NCBI GenBank assembly: GCA_021323555.1
Contig: JAJONP010000090.1
Location: 1 to 8,036 of the forward strand
Length of the DNA: 8,036 nucleotides
Direction: 5' to 3'
DNA from: Gammaproteobacteria bacterium
GTDB taxonomy: Bacteria; Pseudomonadota; Gammaproteobacteria; DSM-16500
The position numbers were made by a program, and so were the translations under genes. Every line of letters begins with the position of its first letter. The stretch's first letter is position 1. Shown piece by piece: positions 1 to 5,012 of this stretch. Below the pieces are notes generated by a model. It worked only from the letters and a program-made list of their open reading frames with translations, was not told where the DNA came from and did not search any database.

Positions 1-48
1 GCATCTATTAAAATTATCGTGTATTTTTTGTTTTACAAAGCTATTCAT
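1..48 (-). CDS. bioC: Malonyl-ACP O-methyltransferase BioC, N-terminal 16 codons only
   Basis: Only the first 16 codons lie in the window; the gene continues past the left edge. They read MNSFVKQKIHDNFNRC, which fits the usual BioC N-terminus (a KQxIxxxFxR pattern just before the methyltransferase fold). The ATG (48-46) overlaps the TGA stop of bioH (47-45) as ATGA, so translation is probably coupled. BioC methylates the free carboxyl of malonyl-ACP using S-adenosylmethionine, so that fatty acid synthesis can extend it to pimeloyl-ACP methyl ester, the substrate of BioH encoded just upstream. The identification rests on a very short stretch plus strong operon context; no catalytic motif is visible. 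A bioD gene may follow outside the window. Confidence 0.72.
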   Translation of the reverse strand, partial: MNSFVKQKIHDNFNRC

Positions 49-749
49 GATAGACAAATATTTTTAATTATCTTTTGATAAAGAGAAGGATAAACCAAAA
101 ATGCCGCATGGCCAGCATTATCTAGGCTGATGATTTTCACGTTATGCTTTAATAATTTAAGTTGATTTTCGTTTTGTCTCAGTATGGCGTCTTGCTTGTT
201 AAGAATGTAAAATATTCTAGAAGATATATTTTGATACCCTTCTCTTAAATCAGTATTAAATAATACGTATAAAAGTTTTAATAAATAAGAGAAATCCAGA
301 TGTAAAAAATTTTCCAGCAGAAAATGTCTGTTTGATAAACATCGGTTTGGATAATTGATTAAGTTAATAAATTTAGCTATTTGTCTCTCTCTGTTATTTT
401 TAAATAATTTGATAAAATTATCCGCATCACTTGGTTCTACCCCGTCCCAACCCGCTTCTGATAAAAATTTCGCTTGGCTTGATATTAAAATAAGTTTTTT
501 TACCTTATTAGGAAATAGTGCAGCGATCTGAATTGCAATTAAACCTCCGAATGACCATCCTAATAAGATGCTATTTTCAGGTAAAGTTTTGGACAAATGT
601 GCTGCTATTGATTCGGCCGTTATAAGGGATGTCGTTAAATAGTCTAATCCAATTACCGTTAAATCAGTTGTTGATAATACTGTAAATACCTTCGGAGAAA
701 ATCCCCAACCAGCGATAACATAAATGGTGATATTTTTTTCTATTAACAT
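45..749 (-). CDS. bioH: Pimeloyl-ACP methyl ester carboxylesterase BioH
   Basis: A 234-residue alpha/beta hydrolase, slightly shorter than E. coli BioH (about 256). BioH removes the methyl ester from pimeloyl-ACP methyl ester, ending chain growth and giving pimeloyl-ACP for BioF; it acts in the cytoplasm. The N-terminus has the oxyanion-region AGWGF motif (13-17), the nucleophile elbow is GWSFGG with Ser66, the acid is likely Asp187 (NKQDAIL) and the base His214 (DNAGHAAF). The SSQAKF...GWDGV stretch at 90-104 matches the BioH region just before the lid. The start overlaps the end of bioF by 7 nt, and an AGG lies 9 nt upstream. Its end overlaps bioC by 4 nt. In E. coli bioH is unlinked to the bio operon; here it sits inside it, between bioF and bioC. 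Other hydrolases such as BioV or BioG are less likely given these motifs. Confidence 0.92.
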   Translation of the reverse strand: MLIEKNITIYVIAGWGFSPKVFTVLSTTDLTVIGLDYLTTSLITAESIAAHLSKTLPENSILLGWSFGGLIAIQIAALFPNKVKKLILISSQAKFLSEAGWDGVEPSDADNFIKLFKNNRERQIAKFINLINYPNRCLSNRHFLLENFLHLDFSYLLKLLYVLFNTDLREGYQNISSRIFYILNKQDAILRQNENQLKLLKHNVKIISLDNAGHAAFLVYPSLYQKIIKNICLS

Positions 750-1903
750 AGTCTTAGACCTGCTACAATATTATCAACTAATAACATGATTTCATCCTGT
801 GTATGTAGTGAGTTTAAAGAAACTCTTAATCTTGCCTTGTTTTCAGGCACGGTCGGGGGGCGTATTGCTGGAACATGCAAGCCTTTTGCAAGTAAGAAAT
901 TCTGTAGAGCCAGTGTCCTTGTATTGTCGTGAATTAAAATGGGTTTAATAGGGGTATCGTCATAGGAAAGTAAACTTAACCCCTGATCATTAGCATAAGA
1001 AATAAAAAAGCGAATATTCTTTATTAATTCGTACCGACGCCAGTTTTCTTCTTTAATGATTTTTAAAGAAGCTTGAATAGCACTGCAAATTGCAGGGGCA
1101 ATTGCCGTTGTATAACGGTAAGTTCTACAAAATTGTAATATGCCTTCCATAATTTCGGATTTACCAGCAATAATAGCTCCCATCGCATTGAATGCTTTAC
1201 CTAAAGGTAGAACTAAACAAGAAAAATCTTGCTGATTGATCTCATGATGCTCAATAATGCCAGCACCTGTTTTACCCAGTATGCCGATTCCATGTGCATC
1301 ATCAATTAACAAGCCAGACTTATAATGTTTTGCAAGTTGAACTAAAGAATCAATAGGAGCTAGACGTCCTTCCATACTAAAAATACTTTCTGTAACAATA
1401 AGATCAGGTGAATGAGACTCAGCCATATGATATAATCTTTCCATGTTGACATTCTGGTAGCGATAATGTTGAGCACGAGAAAGTATAATACCGTCTAGTA
1501 AAGAAGCATGGCATAATTTATCTGAAAAGATTGTGTTTGATCTGCTCACTAGTGAACTAATAATGCCTACATTGGCACAATAACCTGAATTAAAGAGAAT
1601 TGTCTTATCGACGCCTAACCATTCAGAAAATAGTTGCTCAGTTTCAGCATGTTCTTTGGAATAACCAGAAACCGTGGCTGATGCACCGCTGCCAACTCCA
1701 TATTTTTCAGCAGATTTTATGAAAGCTTCTATAATGCTGGGATGTTTTTTTAATCCCAAATAGTCATTACTTGAGAAATCGATACAAGAGTTGTTTTCTA
1801 CAGAAATACGGTTTGTTTTTTCTGTTTCAACAATACAACGTTTTCTAATCAAAGATTGGTTAGCATGCTGGATAAGTCGATTTTGAATTTTTTCAGTCAA
1901 CAT
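743..1903 (-). CDS. bioF: 8-amino-7-oxononanoate synthase BioF
   Basis: A 386-residue PLP enzyme of the alpha-oxoamine synthase family, full length for BioF. It condenses pimeloyl-ACP (or -CoA) with L-alanine to 8-amino-7-oxononanoate, releasing CO2. Visible motifs in order: NDYLGL at 46-51; the glycine-rich [10 protein letters not shown] at 71-80; His132 in CHAS, which stacks on the PLP ring; [14 protein letters not shown] at 171-184; DDAHGIG at 201-207 with the PLP-nitrogen Asp201 and His204; and the Schiff-base Lys236 in [12 protein letters not shown]. The last motif is slightly divergent from the usual S/T-x-x-K-A-x-G but the lysine is present. The ATG lies inside the end of bioB (11-nt overlap) without a strong Shine-Dalgarno sequence, which suggests translational coupling. 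Homologous kbl or ALAS enzymes are excluded mainly by context. Confidence 0.96.
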   Translation of the reverse strand: MLTEKIQNRLIQHANQSLIRKRCIVETEKTNRISVENNSCIDFSSNDYLGLKKHPSIIEAFIKSAEKYGVGSGASATVSGYSKEHAETEQLFSEWLGVDKTILFNSGYCANVGIISSLVSRSNTIFSDKLCHASLLDGIILSRAQHYRYQNVNMERLYHMAESHSPDLIVTESIFSMEGRLAPIDSLVQLAKHYKSGLLIDDAHGIGILGKTGAGIIEHHEINQQDFSCLVLPLGKAFNAMGAIIAGKSEIMEGILQFCRTYRYTTAIAPAICSAIQASLKIIKEENWRRYELIKNIRFFISYANDQGLSLLSYDDTPIKPILIHDNTRTLALQNFLLAKGLHVPAIRPPTVPENKARLRVSLNSLHTQDEIMLLVDNIVAGLRLC

Positions 1904-2855
1904 TGCTTGATATCTTTTGGGGAGGACAGATATTTAATTTTTCCAATAGCTGCACATCTTTATTTTGGGCAGGATTCTTTGCTGTCAGGAGCTTTTCACC
2001 AATAAATATTGAATTGGCTCCAGCCATAAAACACCAGGCTTGCATTTCCTCTGACATATTTTCTCTGCCGGCAGATAGCCTGACTTTAGATTGTGGAAAC
2101 ATAATTCTGGTAATTGCAAGGGTTTTGATAAATTCAAAAGAATCTAGCGGTTTTTTATCTTGCAGCGGAGTACCAGGAATAGCTATCAATTGGTTAATAG
2201 GAATACTTTGTGGTATAGAAGGTAGTTCATATAGAGATAATAAAAAATCAATTCGGTCATTTCTGCTTTCTCCCATACCTAAGATCCCGCCGCAACAGAC
2301 ATTAATCCCTGCAGAAACTATATTAGTAATCGTATTGATCCGATCTTGATAGGTTCTGGTAGTGATGATAGAAGCGTAGTAATCAGCTGAAGTATCTAAG
2401 TTATGATTATAGTAATTCAAGCCTGCTTCTTTTAGTGCATGGGCTTGATCTGCATCTAGCATGCCAAGCGTGACACAAGTTTCTATCCCTAAGCTCTTTA
2501 CCGCTTTAACTATCTCTAACACCCTAAGAAAATCCTCTGCAGGAGGACTTCTCCATGCTGCCCCCATACAGAAACGTTTCGCGCCATTGTTTTTCGCCCG
2601 TTGTGCTTGCAAAAGCACTTCTTCTACATCAAGCAGCTTTTCTTTTCTCACATCTGTTTTATAGTGCCCGCTTTGAGGACAATAAGCACAATCTTCCGGA
2701 CAATTTCCCGTTTTAATGCTGGATAGTGTGCAGAACTCTATGGAGTGGGTATCAAAATTAATTTTGTGGCAGCTATAAGCTTGATGAACTAGCTCGAAGA
2801 AAGGTTTTTCATATAATGTCCTTATCTTGTCTTTTGTCCATGCCGTATTGTTCAT
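1893..2855 (-). CDS. bioB: Biotin synthase BioB (radical SAM)
   Basis: A 320-residue radical SAM enzyme that inserts sulfur into dethiobiotin to give biotin, the last step of the pathway. The CxxxCxxC motif for the [4Fe-4S] cluster is Cys52, Cys56 and Cys59 in [13 protein letters not shown]. All ligands expected for the auxiliary [2Fe-2S] cluster are present: Cys96, Cys127, Cys187 (in VCCGG) and Arg259 (in VRLSAGRE). The YYNHNLDTS motif (148-156) and the substrate-site IPGTPL (226-231) are intact. It is the first gene of the leftward operon. An AAGG Shine-Dalgarno (complement of 2863-2866) lies 7 nt before the ATG. A sigma-70 promoter overlapping a BirA-type operator lies just upstream. The length is normal and nothing is degraded, so the enzyme should be active. 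Confidence 0.98.
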   Translation of the reverse strand: MNNTAWTKDKIRTLYEKPFFELVHQAYSCHKINFDTHSIEFCTLSSIKTGNCPEDCAYCPQSGHYKTDVRKEKLLDVEEVLLQAQRAKNNGAKRFCMGAAWRSPPAEDFLRVLEIVKAVKSLGIETCVTLGMLDADQAHALKEAGLNYYNHNLDTSADYYASIITTRTYQDRINTITNIVSAGINVCCGGILGMGESRNDRIDFLLSLYELPSIPQSIPINQLIAIPGTPLQDKKPLDSFEFIKTLAITRIMFPQSKVRLSAGRENMSEEMQAWCFMAGANSIFIGEKLLTAKNPAQNKDVQLLEKLNICPPQKISSNVD

Positions 2856-2876
2856 TAGTTAACCTTTTTGATTTGT

Positions 2877-2895
2877 TGTATCGCTGGATGATACA
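2877..2895. repeat. 6-bp inverted repeat over the bioB -10 region
   Basis: TGTATC (2877-2882) and GATACA (2890-2895) form a perfect inverted repeat with a 7-nt spacer. One arm contains most of the bioB -10 hexamer (complement of 2888-2893) and the repeat spans the expected transcription start. It could be a small operator, a short 5' hairpin, or chance in an AT-rich gap. Confidence 0.35.
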
Positions 2896-2916
2896 TGCTA
2901 ATCTTTATTCAGTCAA
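2888..2916 (-). promoter_or_regulatory. sigma-70 promoter of the bioB-F-H-C operon
   Basis: On the minus strand TTGACT (-35, complement of 2911-2916) is followed after exactly 17 nt by TATCAT (-10, complement of 2888-2893). The -35 matches the consensus at five of six positions and the -10 at four or five, depending on weighting. The predicted start is near 2881, giving a leader of about 25 nt with AAGG before the bioB ATG. The -35 lies inside the left arm of the BirA-type operator, so a bound repressor would block RNA polymerase. Confidence 0.75.
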
Positions 2917-2941
2917 CCGCTTTTATTAATTAGGTTTACTG
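2910..2941. promoter_or_regulatory. BirA operator (bioO) candidate between bioB and bioA
   Basis: CAGTCAACC (2910-2918), a 14-nt AT-rich spacer, and GGTTTACTG (2933-2941) form an inverted repeat matching at 8 of 9 positions. This fits the known gammaproteobacterial BirA box (TTGTAAACC, 14-16 nt, GGTTTACAA) in sequence of the inner arms and in spacing. BirA is the biotin-protein ligase that also represses bio genes when loaded with biotinyl-AMP. The left arm covers the bioB -35; the right arm abuts the bioA ATG and covers its weak ribosome-binding sequence. One site could therefore repress both directions. birA itself is not in the window. Confidence 0.78.
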
Positions 2942-4285
2942 ATGAATACAACAGAAATACAAGCATTAGATTTGAAATATAACTGGCATCCTGGCTCTCA
3001 AATGAAAGATTATGAGCAATTTAAGCCGTTGGTTATAAGACGTGCTTATGGGAGTTATATTGAGCTAGACAATGGCAGAAAAGTAATTGATGCAATTTCT
3101 AGTTGGTGGTGTAAGTCTTTAGGTCATAACCATCCAGTCTTGAGAAAAAACTTAATGAGACAGCTTGAAAAATTCGAGCATGTTATATTTGCTAATACCA
3201 CTCATGAAACCATCGCTAAATTATCCCAAACTTTAGGCAATCTGATGCCAACGCTAAATAAGGTATTTTACACCGGTGACGGCTCTTGTGCTGTCGAAGT
3301 TGCTATGAAGATGAGTTTACATTTTAGAGTATTGCAGGGAGATCGTGGAAAAACGAAATTCATTGCACTAAAGAATGGTTATCATGGCGAAACTATAGGA
3401 GCGCTGAGTGTCAGTGATATGGGGTTATACCGTGACCCTTATGCTTCTATACTATTTGAGCCGATATTGATAGAACCTCTTTACGTGTCAGGGAAAAGCG
3501 ATCCACAGTGGGATAATGCAAAGGACTACTGGAAAACTGTTGAAAATACCCTAGAGGTTCATAAAGATTCTGTCACTGCGATTATATGTGAACCAATATT
3601 GCAAGGTGCAGGTGGTATGAGAATATACAGTCAGGATTTTTTATACAAACTAGGAACCTTTGCAAAAGCAAATAATATTCACTTGATTGCAGATGAAATA
3701 ATGACAGGTATCGGGCGCACCGGAAAAATGTTAGCATGCGAGCATGCTGCTGTAATTCCTCATTTTATTTGTCTTTCCAAAGGATTGACCTCTGGCTGGA
3801 TACCTTTTAGCGCCGTTTTAACCACACAAGAGATATATCAAGCTTTCTATGATGATTATGAAAAAAGTAAGTCTTTTTTGCATTCTCACACTTATTCAGG
3901 CAACGCATTAGGAGCCAGTTTGGCACTTTCTACTTTAGAGATTATTAAAAAGGAAGATCTTTGTGGTAGAGCTAATAGGCTGCAAACCCTTATGCAGAAG
4001 AATTTACAGGATATTGCCGAAGTAACGGGTAGCCTTACCAATATTAGAGGTATCGGAGGTGTAGTTGCGGCTGATCTGATTAATCAAGAAAATATACCTA
4101 GATTAGGATATAAATTATCTCAAGAAGCAGTAAAATTAGGTGCATTATTAAGGCCATTGGGCAATACGATTTACTGGATGCCGCCACTCAATATAGCAGA
4201 AGAAACGCTTGAAGAACTAAAAGATAAAACACTTCAGGCTATTCTTAATACGCAAAAGCGTATATCAAATAAAATATCTTTCTGA
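2942..4285 (+). CDS. bioA: Adenosylmethionine-8-amino-7-oxononanoate aminotransferase BioA
   Basis: A 447-residue class III, PLP-dependent aminotransferase. It converts 8-amino-7-oxononanoate to 7,8-diaminononanoate using S-adenosylmethionine as the unusual amino donor. Visible landmarks: W15HPGSQM near the start; SSWWCKSLGHNHP at 53-65, with the tryptophans typical of the BioA substrate site; GDGSCAVEVAMKM at 112-124 for PLP phosphate; YHGET at 147-151; the PLP aspartate in ADEIMTGIGRTG (Asp251); Schiff-base Lys280 in LSKGLTSGW; HSHTYSGN at 314-321; and LLRPLGN near the C-terminus with the carboxylate-binding arginine. It is transcribed away from bioB. The leader is very short: only an AGG (2932-2934) lies 7 nt before the ATG, within the BirA-type operator. 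A plausible -10 (TATTAA, 2924-2929) would place the start almost at the ATG. Two terminator-like hairpins follow the stop. Confidence 0.97.
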   Translation: MNTTEIQALDLKYNWHPGSQMKDYEQFKPLVIRRAYGSYIELDNGRKVIDAISSWWCKSLGHNHPVLRKNLMRQLEKFEHVIFANTTHETIAKLSQTLGNLMPTLNKVFYTGDGSCAVEVAMKMSLHFRVLQGDRGKTKFIALKNGYHGETIGALSVSDMGLYRDPYASILFEPILIEPLYVSGKSDPQWDNAKDYWKTVENTLEVHKDSVTAIICEPILQGAGGMRIYSQDFLYKLGTFAKANNIHLIADEIMTGIGRTGKMLACEHAAVIPHFICLSKGLTSGWIPFSAVLTTQEIYQAFYDDYEKSKSFLHSHTYSGNALGASLALSTLEIIKKEDLCGRANRLQTLMQKNLQDIAEVTGSLTNIRGIGGVVAADLINQENIPRLGYKLSQEAVKLGALLRPLGNTIYWMPPLNIAEETLEELKDKTLQAILNTQKRISNKISF

Positions 4286-4290
4286 TTTAG

Positions 4291-4356
4291 AGAAGGTCGA
4301 ATCAAAAAAACAGCACATTAACCTGCTTTTTATTTACTTTGTTTGACCCTTCTTTT
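4291..4356 (+). terminator. Imperfect terminator-like hairpin after bioA
   Basis: The sequence from 4291 (AGAAGGTCGAATCAAA) can pair imperfectly with 4338-4353 (TTTGTTTGACCCTTCT), allowing small bulges, and is followed by TTT. The T-run is short and the loop long, so this alone would be a weak intrinsic terminator; it starts only 5 nt after the bioA stop. Confidence 0.4.
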
Positions 4357-4371
4357 AAATAAAAAATCATC

Positions 4372-4394
4372 CTGTTTTTGCAACAGATTTTTTT
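4372..4394 (+). terminator. Intrinsic terminator candidate downstream of bioA
   Basis: CTGTT (4372-4376), a 5-nt loop and AACAG (4382-4386) form a small hairpin followed by A and seven Ts (4388-4394). The stem is short, but the T-run is good. It lies about 90 nt after the bioA stop and would end rightward transcription before the tRNA fragment. Confidence 0.5.
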
Positions 4395-4486
4395 ATTAAC
4401 AAGGATTTCCCCCAGGAATTTTTCTATTTTTTTTCTAAATTTTTCTAGGAAGCTTTTTATATACCCGTATTTGACTTTAAAAGCAC

Positions 4487-4504
4487 AAAAATCCTGATGA
4501 TTTT
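4487..4504 (-). terminator. Terminator-like hairpin downstream of the tRNA-Leu fragment
   Basis: On the minus strand AAAATC, a 5-nt loop (ATCAG) and GATTTTT form an AT-rich hairpin ending in a T-run, 10 nt past the CCA end of the tRNA-Leu fragment. It is probably the original terminator of the chromosomal tRNA-Leu gene, left behind with its 3' end when the island inserted. The stem is weak, hence the moderate confidence. Confidence 0.4.
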
Positions 4505-4514
4505 CTAAAAGATT

Positions 4515-4570
4515 TGGTGCCCGGGGCCGGAATCGAACCGGCATGGGATTTAAGTCACGAGGGATTTTAA
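4515..4570 (-). pseudogene. 3' fragment of tRNA-Leu(UAA), probable island attachment site
   Basis: Read on the minus strand, this starts in the anticodon loop (TTAAAATCCCT, containing anticodon TAA), continues through a long class II variable region, a perfect T-arm (GCCGG, TTCGATT, CCGGC) and the 3' acceptor strand CCCGGGC, then discriminator A and encoded CCA (complement of 4515-4517). An intact tRNA-Leu(UAA) would have a matching anticodon stem and a GCCCGGG 5' acceptor strand to the right. Instead the match stops at 4570 and no 5' half is found in the next 100 bases. Class II variable arm, A discriminator and UAA anticodon together point to leucine rather than serine. Tyrosine recombinases commonly integrate at this position, leaving the displaced 3' half at the far end of the element. 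The intact copy should lie at the other end of the island, to the right. Confidence 0.85.
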
Positions 4571-4651
4571 GACTGTAGCCGTAAATCGTATAAAATGCTA
4601 AATTTCTAGGAGAATTTTAAAATCGCTGTTCATTTCTTGGGCTACAGATTA

Positions 4652-4697
4652 ATACATTCAGATACTTATAAAAACAAAAGGATACATTTAGATATTT
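4652..4697. repeat. Pair of 16-bp direct repeats near the attachment site
   Basis: ATACATTCAGATACTT (4652-4667) and ATACATTTAGATATTT (4682-4697) agree at 14 of 16 positions, with a 30-bp period, close to three helical turns. Lying 80-130 bp inside the att core, they resemble in position and size the arm-type binding sites of tyrosine integrases. Function is inferred only. Confidence 0.5.
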
Positions 4698-4714
4698 CTA
4701 ACAACATTCACACG

Positions 4715-4734
4715 CTTTAGCGTACTTTAGCATA
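4715..4734. repeat. Tandem 10-bp repeat CTTTAGCRTA
   Basis: CTTTAGCGTA (4715-4724) is followed directly by CTTTAGCATA (4725-4734), matching at 9 of 10 positions. The period is one helical turn, so a protein could bind both copies on one DNA face. It may belong to the same att-region set as the preceding repeats. Confidence 0.45.
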
Positions 4735-4744
4735 TTTTCACGAC

Positions 4745-4765
4745 AGCAAAACCTGTATTTTTGCT
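4745..4765. terminator. Perfect 7-bp hairpin, possible bidirectional terminator
   Basis: AGCAAAA (4745-4751) and TTTTGCT (4759-4765) pair perfectly around a 7-nt loop. On the plus strand it is followed by CTTTATTTT, a loose T-rich tail. It could stop transcription entering or leaving the island, or be a structural element of the att region. Which is not decided by the sequence. Confidence 0.35.
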
Positions 4766-4778
4766 CTTTATTTTGCCA

Positions 4779-4851
4779 AATCTTTTAATCAGCTGATAGA
4801 CAGAATTTCTTAGGAAAAATTACCATTATGCGTTGTTCTTAGAAAAGATTA
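4779..4851. repeat. Nested inverted and direct repeats upstream of the SIR2 gene
   Basis: AATCTTTT (4779-4786) and AAAAGATT (4843-4850) form a perfect 8-bp inverted repeat 56 bp apart. Inside this span TTCTTAGGAAAAATTA (4807-4822) recurs as TTCTTAGAAAAGATTA (4836-4851), nearly identical except for a one-base shift. These could be recombinase or regulator sites; AT-rich chance similarity is possible. Confidence 0.35.
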
Positions 4852-4940
4852 TTTGAGAGCGGAAGGGGGTGGAGCGAGGGGGAAGTAAAGTGTAAAGCTA
4901 GGGAAATTCTGCTAAAATGCCGGTTATTTTAATCTTACCG

Positions 4941-4949
4941 TGCTATTAT
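4941..4949 (+). promoter_or_regulatory. Extended -10 promoter candidate for the SIR2 gene
   Basis: TGCTATTAT contains the extended -10 TG, one base, then TATTAT, five of six matches to the -10 consensus. No good -35 lies 16-18 bp upstream, as is common with extended -10 promoters. Transcription would begin near 4956, leaving a leader of about 55 nt before the TTG start at 5013. Confidence 0.45.
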
Positions 4950-5000
4950 CATTTCGAAGAATAATTCTATAAGCCCATCCTAAATCCAAAAGTTCTTAAC

Positions 5001-5005
5001 AGGAG
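5001..5005 (+). promoter_or_regulatory. Shine-Dalgarno site that fixes the TTG start of the SIR2 gene
   Basis: AGGAG at 5001-5005 is 7 nt before TTG at 5013, ideal spacing. The intervening ATG at 5008-5010 is only 2 nt away and in another frame. The next in-frame ATG, codon 49, would remove the NAD-binding GSGVS motif, so TTG is the likely start. Confidence 0.7.
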
Positions 5006-5012
5006 TAATGTA

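Larger units (their letters stand above)
4571..5012. other. Non-coding left border of the island
   Basis: About 440 bases between the tRNA fragment and the SIR2 gene contain no convincing gene: reading frames are under about 20 codons and lack ribosome-binding sites. Contents are short direct repeats (4652-4697, 4715-4734), a hairpin (4745-4765), a longer inverted/direct repeat pair (4779-4851), a purine/G-rich tract (4861-4882) and the promoter region of the SIR2 gene. A ctgtagcc/ggctacag inverted pair (4573-4580, 4640-4647) brackets the first 70 bases next to the attachment site. The arrangement is as expected for an att region with arm-type sites, but no recombinase gene is present to confirm this. 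Confidence 0.5.

Noticed and set aside
1903..2349. Plus-strand 148-codon frame opposite bioB
   Set aside because: Entirely antisense to bioB, whose every iron-sulfur ligand is conserved; the antisense product has no recognisable features.
2461..2664. Plus-strand 67-codon frame opposite bioB
   Set aside because: Antisense to the conserved radical SAM region; low-complexity serine-rich product, no start signals.
2857..2940. GTTAACC at 2858-2864 as the left arm of a BirA box with GGTTTACT at 2933
   Set aside because: The spacing is near 70 bp, far from the 14-16 bp of known BirA sites; the arm at 2910-2918 has the right spacing and a better match.
4302..4544. Minus-strand 80-codon frame beginning MPVRFRPRAP
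   Set aside because: Its start is a translation of the tRNA-Leu T-arm and acceptor end, a familiar artefact next to tRNA genes, and the rest runs through AT-rich terminator sequence. No ribosome-binding site or recognisable domain.
4515..4600. A complete tRNA-Leu gene
   Set aside because: No 5' acceptor strand (GCCCGGG), D-arm or second anticodon-stem strand is present to the right of 4570, so the gene is only a 3' half.
4917..4964. Plus-strand 15-codon frame MPVILILPCYYHFEE before the SIR2 gene
   Set aside because: No Shine-Dalgarno site, and it overlaps the likely extended -10 of the SIR2 promoter, so it would not be transcribed from that start.
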